Source: Lophium mytilinum (taxonomy: Eukaryota; Ascomycota; Dothideomycetes; Mytilinidiales; Mytilinidiaceae). Taken from it: DNA of 64,000 bases. Within the stretch, counting starts at the first letter, position 1. Each line of letters opens with the position of its first letter. Positions 21,408 to 30,888 of this stretch are shown in pieces. The notes under the pieces are model-generated. The model was given only the letters and a program-made list of their open reading frames with translations, searched no databases and was not told the DNA's origin. A program made the translations under genes and the position numbers. The DNA lies in contig MU004195.1 of the NCBI GenBank assembly GCA_010093605.1, positions 622,708-686,707 on the forward strand, read 5' to 3'.

Positions 21408-24400
21408 TTATACCAGGAGGAACACTTCAAGCTTCTCATTCGACAGTGCATCTGCGCCGACTATTCCAAAAACGTAGCAATCTCCAACCAAGCAGAACGT
21501 GTTTAGAGCCGGAGCTCGTCGAAGGATAAACGGCACTTTTGCGCCAACTATTGCCACCACAAGATCGCCAGCTTCTATGTTGGCAGGTCCCAGTCCAAGA
21601 AAGCCTTGTGCGGTAGTGAATGGTCGGCGGAAAGCGGAAACCCTTGCTATAGTAGCAAATTCGCGTTTCACAGTGTCGTTTATGACTCTTTGGGAAAAGA
21701 AATTGATGGAAGGTTTTTCGGACGGTATTTTTGCGGTCCACGTGCCTTCTTTGGTCAACTTCAAGCCTGCGCTTAAAGTGAGCCATACGGCTTCAGATCT
21801 CTCTTCGATGTCCGGAAACAGTTCCTCCGCAAAAGAGTACAAGCCATGTATGTATTCTACAGCATTTCGAAGCGGGCCCTTCGGGTCCTTCATGACATCG
21901 TTTTCAGCGCCAGAGATCTGAATCCAAGGAACTCCAAGTCCCTCGACCAGACCAATTAAAGTACCATAAACCTGAAGGGTATGGTGATCGTATAAGGATG
22001 GCAAGTGGTGAAGCGACCGGGTAGTGGTGTATGATGAGGACTGGCTAAATATTAGACCCGGCTTCAGGCTTGACCAATCCGGCACCCATGAGGGGAGTCC
22101 CGGAACGCATTTCTGGTGTCCGACATGTGATAAGATGTCAAGTTTCCCGGAGTGGCGACGGATGGCTGCTGTAGCCCTGGTAAAGACTTCAGACGGCGAG
22201 TGCCTGTAATCAGGAAATATCCCAAGCTCTTCTGCATCACAAGACAACCCGAGAACCGCGTAGACCGAATCTCGTGGGTCTGACGCCTTATAACTGCGGA
22301 GACGAGCCAGCAGTTCCAGCAATTCGATCTTCCTTTTGCGCCTCCTCAACGATTCGAAAACAGACATCTTCCTGAGCGATACTGCAATCGTTAAGGCCAA
22401 AGCAAAAGCAGGAGACTCCTCTAGTGGAACTTTCTGTTTGTTCGACGCTACAAACTTCTCCAATATCCTCAGAAAATGGTGCAGAGGTTCCCAACCAATC
22501 TCTTTGTCTCCAACAACGACTGTCGTACGCCGAGCGAAAACAACTTCTTGGATAACCCATACTCGACCAAACCATGGGCGCTTGAAGAACTCGCCAAGGG
22601 CGTGTCCAAGGGAAATGGCTTGTGCTGCATTGGTATACAAATGAGCATAGTTGTCCGAGTAAGAATCCTTGATACTGGACGAAAGGTTTTGCCGACTATC
22701 CGCGGGATGCTCACTGAACATAGAGTTGTCAGAATGCTTCCCTAGTGGAGAAAAGGGCTCGCTCATATTCGATACCCATTGCCATACTTTGTCGCTAGCT
22801 TGATCCCTTTCTCCAAGCCACGCAATAACTGACTGGGCAGAGCTATAGATATCTGCGATGAGGCGGATCTGGGAGCTTTTCTCGTGCAAGTTCTTCTGGT
22901 TTATGCAAATCTGATCCACCCAGAGCGCAACCTTGGGTCGGTTGATTCGCATTGCTCGAAGAAAATCGTACAAATTATCAGTAACAGGTAGTGGGCATCC
23001 GTCAATATCAATTAGGCGACTACTTGAAGGATTTCCCCATGTATACGAGAGAGCGACGTATTCGGGGTTGCTTTGTAAAGAAACGGATCGTAGAGAGCAG
23101 CTGATTGTCTGGACGCCACTATCCGGAAGTATCTCCAAGAGACGAATCTCGGCTCGAGAATCGTTAAGAGGCGCGTAAAGATAACTACCGGTTTTGCGTG
23201 ATTCCAGGAGATTTGTGACAACTGAGTGAGCAAGGACATGCGCTCGTTGTGACGATATGCCGCTCAAACTTGGCGAAGGCGGAAAATGTGGATTCAAGGC
23301 CATGTCAGTGTCGACCCGGCAAAGGTTTGATATCGCAGACGACGCATTCGTAATCAGGTCTCTCGGCGTTGACTGGGAACCTGTGCTGACTGCCGGATTC
23401 AACTTCTCCATGATGCCGCCGTTTGCCTTTTCTACACCACTTAGCGCAGAGCAACACCGACTAGGTGGAAAGCAATTCGCTACATGCAGAGCGGAAGGCC
23501 GGTTTGTTGACTTAGGATCCAGCATGTTGCACAACACATTCATTTGCTTAATGTCGAGCGTGGATCTGAGGGCACCTGTTACCAAGTAACGCTGTTTCAG
23601 GATGTCTGAAACGTTAGACAATGAACTCATACCAGGATAGCCGTTGTTGACATCAAAAGCCATAGTTGTTTCGAGGAAGACGCAGCCTAGAGAAAACATG
23701 TCAGACGCCCGAGATGTACTAGACTGATGAGAAATGACTTCAGGCGCAGCATATCTTCTTGTGAAAGCCATCGAGGAACCGTAGTCGGGAATGGAAGCAA
23801 TAGTGCAAGAGCCAAAATCCGCTATGCACCATCGATCGTCCTGCATGATCAATATGTTTTCTGGTTTCAGATCGCCGTGGCAGACTTCCTTGTCATGTAT
23901 AGCAGCCACTGCGGAAGCAAGACACCCAAGATGCTCCACACTGTTTGTTGGAGTAGACGCCGGAAGCTGGTTCTCTAGAAGTTCTCGCAGAGTGCCGCGT
24001 CCTATCGGCATCATCAAGCCAATGTGCCTAGAATCGAGAAGCAGCCCAAAGCAGGCCATGATATGTCGATGGCGCAGTCGACTGAGCGCTTGGAACTCTC
24101 GTACAAGGGACATGCCGTGTTTGCAACGTTTAAGGGGATTTTCTCGGTGCTGTTGAGGAATGATGCATTCTTTGAGGGCTATTGGTTGTCCTGAATCGAG
24201 TCTAAACTTGGAAACACAGGCTAGAGCGCCTCTGCCTACAATCTCCTCTCGGCGGATTTTGGCTTGAGGAATCTCTACTGCAGAGAGGCTTTGATCCAGT
24301 AGATTGGATCTGATGAGCAGAGTCTGTTCGATCGGCAATATGGGTGAATGTGCTCGCTTCTCAAGATGAATACGGACGGCTTCATGAAGGAGGTTGAGAG

Positions 24401-25328
24401 TGTTGCACGTATTCCAACAATCATAGAACCACTTGCTAGGATCATCGTTTGAATTTCCGTCCCCATCATCTGGCCCATGGAAGGCGTCTCGGAAGAACCT
24501 ATCCTGCTCATCATCGGGGAGTTGACCATCTCCAAAGTTTCCTGGTCCGTTAGAGCCATCTGGTTCATGATTGCTGTCGCCATTGTTGTTGCCGTCGTCG
24601 TCATCGTCGTCGTCGTCTTCGTCGTCTTCGTCGTCGTTGTCGTCTTCGTCGTCGTTGTTGTCGTCACTATCATCTTCAATATCCTCCTCATCTCCGCCGT
24701 TGGTGCTACTGCTTTGACTTCTGCTATCGTCCCGGTCCTCGGTGTTGTCGAACTCGGCATCCCCAACTCTAGGCGGAGGGTAGGTGGCCAAAGGTGCAAG
24801 CCAGAGGTCCTGCCAAGATGCCATACTCATCCCATCCTTGAAATGCTTCTTGATATGAGCAACTCGTGTGTCCCAATCGATGAAAAGGTCGCCACAGAAC
24901 CCGCAGAACCTCGGGAAGGAGTTGTTGTTGGTGGGGACTTTCCACTGATCTACGATCGTCTTCGCATCAAGGTTTAGGTGGATGTTCTCGAGATGTTGTT
25001 TCAAGTGGGCAGCCCTGAAAAACATCCGCCCGCCTTTCCCTGGTACCAAGTCTTTCTCTCGGCATGGTTTGACCTGATGATGTATTTCGAAGTGTCCTTC
25101 ATTAGGGTATCGAACAGAACAATCTTTGAAAGTACAAACTTGGCCAGCGTCGTCTTCGAAAATGGTACCAAGATCACATACCCAAGCATGTTGAGGGTAG
25201 TTTTGCAGTTCGTGTCTCAGCCAGTCGCAATTAGTCCGCCACGATTGTCCGCAGCCCAAGGTGCACGCGTATCTTTTCTTCCGGTCGAACGGAATCTGTC
25301 GGTTTGTTGTTCGTTCCTCGATAGTCAT
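21408..25328 (-). CDS. C2H2-like zinc finger, protein kinase and HET domain fusion protein
   Basis: One intronless frame of 1306 residues. The N terminus has C2H2-like fingers: C22/C26/H39/H47, C65/C70/H79/H83 and C142/C145/H158/H162. An Asp-rich tract (about 195-262) follows. The kinase domain (about 358-640) has GRGALACV, Lys386 in IALKE, catalytic HGDLKPEN (Asp486), DFG (Asp504), YAAPE and DMFSLG, so it looks active. Its HRD arginine is a glycine. The HET domain starts at about 757 (YVALSYTWG) and includes VDQICINQ (Asp805) and SVIAWLG. The last part ends in the LVGDCYVFGIVG motif usual for HET proteins. HET domains trigger cell death in fungal allorecognition. The fused kinase suggests a signalling input; this is inference. 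An unknown gene ends 36 bases upstream on the same strand. Confidence 0.9.
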   Translation of the reverse strand: MTIEERTTNRQIPFDRKKRYACTLGCGQSWRTNCDWLRHELQNYPQHAWVCDLGTIFEDDAGQVCTFKDCSVRYPNEGHFEIHHQVKPCREKDLVPGKGGRMFFRAAHLKQHLENIHLNLDAKTIVDQWKVPTNNNSFPRFCGFCGDLFIDWDTRVAHIKKHFKDGMSMASWQDLWLAPLATYPPPRVGDAEFDNTEDRDDSRSQSSSTNGGDEEDIEDDSDDNNDDEDDNDDEDDEDDDDDDDDGNNNGDSNHEPDGSNGPGNFGDGQLPDDEQDRFFRDAFHGPDDGDGNSNDDPSKWFYDCWNTCNTLNLLHEAVRIHLEKRAHSPILPIEQTLLIRSNLLDQSLSAVEIPQAKIRREEIVGRGALACVSKFRLDSGQPIALKECIIPQQHRENPLKRCKHGMSLVREFQALSRLRHRHIMACFGLLLDSRHIGLMMPIGRGTLRELLENQLPASTPTNSVEHLGCLASAVAAIHDKEVCHGDLKPENILIMQDDRWCIADFGSCTIASIPDYGSSMAFTRRYAAPEVISHQSSTSRASDMFSLGCVFLETTMAFDVNNGYPGMSSLSNVSDILKQRYLVTGALRSTLDIKQMNVLCNMLDPKSTNRPSALHVANCFPPSRCCSALSGVEKANGGIMEKLNPAVSTGSQSTPRDLITNASSAISNLCRVDTDMALNPHFPPSPSLSGISSQRAHVLAHSVVTNLLESRKTGSYLYAPLNDSRAEIRLLEILPDSGVQTISCSLRSVSLQSNPEYVALSYTWGNPSSSRLIDIDGCPLPVTDNLYDFLRAMRINRPKVALWVDQICINQKNLHEKSSQIRLIADIYSSAQSVIAWLGERDQASDKVWQWVSNMSEPFSPLGKHSDNSMFSEHPADSRQNLSSSIKDSYSDNYAHLYTNAAQAISLGHALGEFFKRPWFGRVWVIQEVVFARRTTVVVGDKEIGWEPLHHFLRILEKFVASNKQKVPLEESPAFALALTIAVSLRKMSVFESLRRRKRKIELLELLARLRSYKASDPRDSVYAVLGLSCDAEELGIFPDYRHSPSEVFTRATAAIRRHSGKLDILSHVGHQKCVPGLPSWVPDWSSLKPGLIFSQSSSYTTTRSLHHLPSLYDHHTLQVYGTLIGLVEGLGVPWIQISGAENDVMKDPKGPLRNAVEYIHGLYSFAEELFPDIEERSEAVWLTLSAGLKLTKEGTWTAKIPSEKPSINFFSQRVINDTVKREFATIARVSAFRRPFTTAQGFLGLGPANIEAGDLVVAIVGAKVPFILRRAPALNTFCLVGDCYVFGIVGADALSNEKLEVFLLV
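24591..24665. repeat. Trinucleotide (GTC/GTT/TTC) repeat encoding the Asp-rich tract
   Basis: Near-perfect gtc-type triplets on the plus strand read as Asp and Glu codons on the coding minus strand of the kinase-HET gene. Such a tract can change length by slippage without shifting frame. Confidence 0.7.
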
Positions 25329-25364
25329 ATTTCTAACACATGTGGGTCGATTTCTGGCGCATGC

Positions 25365-26579
25365 TTATACCGCGAGATCGAAGCCGGAGAGTCCAAGAGC
25401 CGGAACTGGGTTGCTTGGAGCAGTACTGCCATTCCCGACCGTTATGTCACCACTATGGACATTGACTGAACCGGCTGGGGCATTTACAGCAAACCAGCGG
25501 AGAATTGAGATATAGGAGTATCGAGTGAGATTTTCGAAAGCATTGATTTGATCTGGTCCTGGGAAGGAGAGTTCGAAGCGGTTGTATTTCACCCAGCATT
25601 GGAATTGATCGATTACATTCTGTGGAACCTCTGGAGCTAATTGAGCTGTCGCGAAGGACGTCGTTTGCGAGCCACAGAATTCACCCAAGTCGTAGAACCA
25701 GCGATGTATGGTTTTGTCCTTAGCTCTAGTGAGGACTACGAGCGATGTGATTATGTCTAGGCCGGCTGAGGTACCCGGATTTGCGGCTCTCCAGAGTTGA
25801 AACTGATATTTCGCACCACGGAGCGACGGTGCCATGTGAAGATCGTCCTTTCTCGACGCATTGCTGACTCCAGTATATGCTTCGCCGGTGTGTGGACCGC
25901 TTTTAGCTAGTTCGTAGAGGGTGGGATTCGAATGACTTTCCCCAGAAGTGTGGGTGAATCCAACGTTGTCGGAGGTTGACAGCGAATGAGCGGTAGGGTA
26001 CGGTCCAGAGGTAGCCTGCCCCATGAGTTTGCTCAGCTAGATGACAATTAGCCCAAAACAACAATCGTCTGAAAGTATGTTCCCGAGAGGGCCAACCTAC
26101 CGGATGGTCGTTATAACTACTAGAGCAGCCTGTCAAGTAGATCGCCCTCCTATGTCCAAAATTTACAGCTTCAGCATTCGGGATGGTGTTGAGCGCCTTA
26201 TTATACGTTAGTAACATGGTAACACTTGATTGCGTTGAGAACATTTGGCTCTAATTTGCCATCTCCTAAAGCGACCTTTGTCTCTGAAAAAGGTGGCACA
26301 ATTGGACTTCCGAAAATCCATTGAAGCCCCAGAAGTAATCGTATGGTGAGGCGTTGCGTGAAATAAATCATGACAACTTACAGTATTAGTCTCGAAAGGT
26401 CGCGCCTGAGCGTTTTGTAGGGGACGCCACGCGTCCTCAACTGAGTCCATGCTGGACAAGCAAGTTCCCTGAACTGCATTGGGTGGATAGAGCCTGTTCG
26501 ATGAACGCTTTGAAGGCCTGGGATGGATTTGCGCAAGCTCCTCTCGGTCTCGGGTTCGTTTCGTTCCAAGGCCCTCCAT
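25365..26579 (-). CDS. Unknown protein immediately upstream of the kinase-HET gene
   Basis: My model has exons 26579-26382, 26196-26101 and 26036-25365, all joined in phase 0, giving 321 residues. The second intron has GTAGGT..CTAG ends. The first has GTAAGT and TTACTAAC..TAAG but is long (185 bases), and other acceptors inside it are possible. The N terminus is basic (KRTRDREEL, RPSKRSS) and may be a nuclear signal. The C-terminal 220 residues (GAKYQFQLW, LVVLTRAKDKTIHRWFYDLGEF, YSYISILRWFAVNAPAG) are Trp/Phe-rich and match no family I recognise. Its stop (25365) is 36 bases from the kinase-HET ATG, much closer than other same-strand neighbours here. A shared transcript, a fusion missed by splicing errors, or a partner gene are all possible. 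Confidence 0.5.
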
Positions 26580-27933
26580 ATTTTCGACATTCACGGTAAT
26601 ATATGGGCATTCGCTGCAGGATGAGGTGTAGAAAGGAGACAACAGTATGGACAGTCTGCATAGGTGACTGATGACCTGGGCGGGCGGTCCTGCTTGGATA
26701 TGCCATAACCACACCAGGAGGGCGACATCGCCTTCAATGAGGCTCTGAGACCGGTCAGAAGTCGCCCTCGAGGCTGATGTGACGGTGGCGCTGTGCTGAA
26801 GCCGAGAAAGTGAGCCTTGCAAACCTTGGAAGGCGATGCGAGTGCTGGGCCGTGGACGGGGCGTTCGCCGATTCTCATTGGATGGATTCTTGTGACCTGA
26901 AGCGTGTACTTCAGAGAAGACTACGATTTCTCCGTATGAAAATATGGTTTCTTGGAATACCCCGAGCACGCGTATGTCCTTTTACCACTCTGCGTGACTA
27001 CGTCGTCTGAGGTGGCCTAACAGGTTTAGTGTTTTTGTGAGATAAAATGCTGAAGCAAATCAGACCGCGGCAGATTACCAAGGTAGTAACTAGTGCCCCA
27101 GTTTTGGGATCATCCTAGCAAGAATCCTGGAGAATTTCAAGGTAGACATACTTTTCTGGGCAATACTGCTAGTTGCACTGCTAGAATTAGTGCTATCGGA
27201 GCTTGAACATACAAAGTTCTACTATAGAATAAAGTAGGCCTGCTGAGCTCGGGTAATTTGCGAGTAATTTGCGAACTACTTATCGTTTTTCGCAGTCGTG
27301 TCGTTGAAGGGCCTTGCTATGTTAGCAAGTAAGGAGCAAAGACTCAATTTATCAAAAATGATGTCCAGGAACACAATGCTATGCGCCCGTAAATGATCAC
27401 AGGAGCTCACGGGTTTGTTGAGCCTGCTCTGTTCGAGCCCTTGTATAGGCAGGATCAAGGTAGTTCTGAATGAGACAGGTCGCCGTAGAGCCACGACATC
27501 CAGCTGCTTTGTAATGGCAAGACGTCTATACTTCAATTCGTCTAATTTGAAAGAGGCTTGGTGTGTGTTTGAAGCACCTCGGAATCATCAAGGGATTCTG
27601 CATACTTGGTGCTGTAGCCAATCAGCGTCGTGTATACGGTTAAGGGTGGATCGAACACCCCTGTCCGCCCTGTTCGTCCCCCCGCCCTATTCATCGCTGC
27701 GACCAAAACCCACCTACACAACTGTTTTGTTAGTAATCTGACGTATGTGGAAAGATAGAGAATATAGCTGTGGAGTATGTTGAACTCGATATATAAATGT
27801 GATGTTCGCTGTCAATCGAAGAATCATCACACTCTCAAAATTCCCTTCACAGCCTCCTCAAAGTGACTCTGACCAACAATATTTTATATCCAAACATCTT
27901 CCAACCAGTTCCACAACAACAAAGACTCTCACA
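26580..27933. other. Intergenic region upstream of the unknown gene and the DJ-1 gene
   Basis: The flanking genes are divergent. An open frame continues upstream of 26579 to 26969 on the minus strand, so the unknown gene might start earlier. A TATA-like box for the DJ-1 gene lies at 27790. Nothing else was recognised. Confidence 0.45.
27790..27797 (+). promoter_or_regulatory. TATA box candidate for the DJ-1/ThiJ gene
   Basis: TATATAAA lies 137 bases before the chosen ATG (27934). It abuts an alternative in-frame ATG at 27799, which would then fall upstream of the transcription start. This argues for the downstream start. Confidence 0.5.
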
Positions 27934-28873
27934 ATGTCTCCTCTTCCACGCCGCGCCATCATCGCCGTCACTTCTGCCACCGCTCCTCTCCATGATGGCC
28001 AGCCAACCGGTCTCTTCATCAGTGAAGCTCTCCACCCTTTCCGAGATTTCAGAGCCGCTGGATTCGAAGTAGACCTCGTGTCTGAGAAAGGCACCTACGT
28101 CGCTGATTGGCTGAGTCAAACACCGGACTTCCTGAACGGTGACGACAAAAAGCAATGGGACGATCTGAAGGGAGAGTTCCGCCAGAAGCTGGACAACATG
28201 CCAGCCGTGGACACCATTGACGGCTCAAAGGTTTGTGAAGCCACAGAGCTTGATATCAGGACTACGCTCACGCGCGATTGATAGTACGGCATCTTCTTCG
28301 CCAGCGCAGGCCATGCCGCGCTGATTGACTACCCACATGCGAAAGGGCTGCAGAAGATCGCCACGGATGTTTGGGTGAACGGTGGTGTTGTGTCTGCGGT
28401 GTAAGTCCTCCATTCGCCTTCGAGTCGGGTCACCATTGGAGGTCTTGTCTAATTTACTTCATCTAGCTGCCACGGCGCAGCAATCTACCCCGGCGTCATC
28501 GATCCGGAGACCGGCAAATCTATCGTTGCGGGCAAGACTATCACCGGCTTCACAACTGAAGGCGAGAGTGACATGCACATCATGGAGCCCATCCGAAGCT
28601 GGGGCGAGCCTCTCATTGACGAGTGGGCGGAGAAGTTGGGTGCCAAGTGTACGTTGTTCTCCTTTTCTTGCCGGATATAATCAGCCTTGATGTTGGACCT
28701 GTGGCTACCACTTGAGATTAAAATTCGCTAATCCTTTGCCCCATACAGACGTTCGATCCAAGGGTGTCTGGGACGACTTCCATATCGTAGATGGGAGAGT
28801 TGTGACTGGTATGAACCCCCAGAGTGCGCATAGCACGGCAAAGGCCACACTGGAAGTTTTTGGCAAGCTCTAG
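27934..28873 (+). CDS. DJ-1/ThiJ/PfpI family protein (Hsp31-like, putative glyoxalase III)
   Basis: Four exons (27934-28230, 28285-28400, 28467-28648, 28749-28873) encode 239 residues. The fold is class I glutamine amidotransferase-like. Key sites are the Glu in [11 protein letters not shown], the nucleophile Cys139 in VCHGA and its adjacent His. The segment [17 protein letters not shown] matches the usual lid region. Hsp31-type members convert methylglyoxal to lactate without cofactor and act in stress resistance; the substrate is inferred here. An upstream ATG at 27799 is in frame, but a TATA-like box overlaps it, so 27934 was chosen. Intron 2 interrupts the codon just before the catalytic Cys. 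Confidence 0.85.
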
Positions 28874-29352
28874 AAGAAGAAAAGAGAGAAAAGAAATGGA
28901 CGGTTTGGTGGCTCTTAAAGAGATGTTTGAGATCCATCTGAGTAGTAATTAGCTTTGGATACGCTCATACATTCAACCTATGCCTCCATCCGTGAACTCC
29001 CTGTCAACTTGTGGCTACAATGCGTGAGTGCTTAGGCCATGTGACCAGACTCCACTTATGCAAACCGATCTCCTCGGGCGCGTGTAACCATTGAAGACAA
29101 TGCTGAGGTGTCACAATACCTGATTGAAACGCTTCCTGCTTGTCTGAGATTGCGATTTTTTTCTGGGACCTTTTTCGAATGGTTTGCAGTAGTCATGACG
29201 TTGGCCTCAATAGCCCACAGCTAAAGAGATAGTTGTAGTGAGTACAAAGCTCTGTCAAATTATAAGTACCTAATCTTACGCGACGGATAGTCCCGAGGTC
29301 GCGTCTCCCCAGGTCAGGGTGTTAAATCCGATCCTCAACACCACTTTTCATC
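28874..29352. other. Spacer between the DJ-1 and methyltransferase genes
   Basis: The 479-base gap holds the 3' flank of the DJ-1 gene and the promoter of the next gene on the same strand. No clear TATA box or repeat was seen. Confidence 0.5.
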
Positions 29353-30816
29353 ATGCGATGGCCTTTTCGGCTGCTACCACTGTCCTTACCCTCCAAAGTT
29401 GAGGCAACACGCCTTAGACCATCCAGTTTTCTTCCACGAATCCTCTCTCGAAACCTTCAATCGAATGCATCCAATACCGAATCCGAGGCGCGTCTTCTAG
29501 AACGTCTCATCGAGCCCTGCGAAGACCGCGCTGCTGCGAAGAACGAACTACGATGGCTCAAGGAACACGTGCAAAAGACTGCGCCGGGTGATTTGGAGGC
29601 GCAGCACGCTATGTTGAATAGTTTGGTGGACGAGAGGTCGACGGGCAAGCCGTTACAATATATCTTGGGAACGGAGTACTTTGGAGATCTCGAGCTGGAA
29701 TGTCGCCCTGGGGTTCTTATTCCAAGGTATAGGAACTATAAATCGGTATTCTCGAATATAAGCTAATGAAAATCTTCAAGGCAGGAAACCGCCGCCTCTG
29801 TCTCCCATCTTGTCCACCTTCTCAGCCTGGCCCCCAAACTTCGGCGCCATCTTCGGGTTCTTGACCTATGCACAGGGTCCGGATGTATTCCGCTCTTGTT
29901 TCAGCACGAATTCACTAAGGCGCGACCAGAGATACAGCTCCGATTGCTTGGTGTAGACATATCTCCAGAGGCTGTCCAGCTCGCTCGGGACAACCGGAGC
30001 CGCTTACTCGAAGCCGCCCATCTTCAGCTCCCAAATTGTGATGAGGACCAGGAAAATTCAGATCCGAGTGACATAGAATATAATACTCCTCGACGGTCGC
30101 TCGAAGTATTGAAGACGACGGAATTTATTCAGGCAGATGTGCTCGCTGAGGATCCTTTACTCCAGGATCCCGCAGGACCAAAATCAGATATTCCGAGCCT
30201 TGAAGCAGCTCTACGTCTTCAATCAACCGTACGCCTCGGTAAAGGACGGCACAGAACAAGCACTTTTCATAAAGACAGACCGAAATGCTGGCCGGTTCTT
30301 ATCTGTAACCCGCCATATATCTCTCCGGATGAGTTTGTGCGCACGACTAGCCGCTCTGTTCGTGAATTTGAGCCTAAGACAGCATTAATTCCGCCAGTGA
30401 ATTCCCAGGGACAACACATAGACCAGGCCGACACGTTCTATCCACGCCTTCTAGAACTTGCCAACACACACCGAACGATGGTAGTGTTGTTCGAAGTCGC
30501 GGACATGGCCCAGGCGCTCAGAGTCGCGCAGATGGCTAAAAGCTACCGGAAACCATGGGATGAAACCCACGCTACGAACAAAACTTTGCGAGACTCGATT
30601 CGATCTGGTGACCTATGGGATAGCATAGAAATCTGGCGTGACCAACCTGGGCAGGCACGCGAAAATGGGGTACCCGAAGTAATCGACGGCTTCCAAGTCG
30701 CCGGCCGTGGTAACGGCCGCTCTGTTGTCTGCTGGAAGTATGCGGCAAGGAGGTGGTTTGGAGATGAACATCCTATTTCAGCACAAATTGCGAAGATCAA
30801 GTCCCAGGTTACATGA
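29353..30816 (+). CDS. MTQ1: Mitochondrial release-factor glutamine methyltransferase (HemK/PrmC type)
   Basis: Two exons (29353-29726, 29781-30816; 54-base intron) encode 469 residues. The enzyme class methylates the Gln of the GGQ motif in release factors. The protein has an Arg/Ser/Leu-rich leader (about 40 residues, probably mitochondrial) and an N-terminal helical domain with STGKPLQYILGTEYFG. The SAM-binding Rossmann domain has VLDLCTGSGCIPL, LGVDISPEAVQLAR and the catalytic ICNPPYIS. The intron lies at VLIPR/QETA, next to the first methyltransferase motif. It is longer than bacterial PrmC by an insert before NPPY (about residues 215-270). The methyltransferase class is firm; mitochondrial location is inferred from the leader. 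Confidence 0.88.
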
Positions 30817-30888
30817 AAGTGGTTTATCTAATTGACAAAAAAACTCTACAGAACGGCATATGCCATCCCCTTGAACCCTAGGGCCACC

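Noticed and set aside
25329-25364. An intron that would fuse the unknown gene to the kinase-HET gene
   Set aside because: The only candidate (GTATAA..TTAG) is 38 bases long, shorter than other introns here, and does not keep the frame.
26278-26372. An extra exon of the unknown gene in a third frame (with LQWIFGSPIVPPF and EPNVLNAIKCYH)
   Set aside because: It looks protein-like, but no acceptor joins it in frame to the upstream exon. The TTACTAAC..TAAG acceptor further on fits better. It remains a possible alternative.
27630-27680. T-arm-like stem GGGTG..CACCC with TTCGATC loop on the minus strand
   Set aside because: The stem is perfect, but no matching acceptor stem or other arms exist at the expected distance. 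It is probably a chance hairpin.
27799-27933. N-terminal extension of the DJ-1 protein as a targeting peptide
   Set aside because: A TATA-like box overlaps the extension start, so it would not be transcribed.
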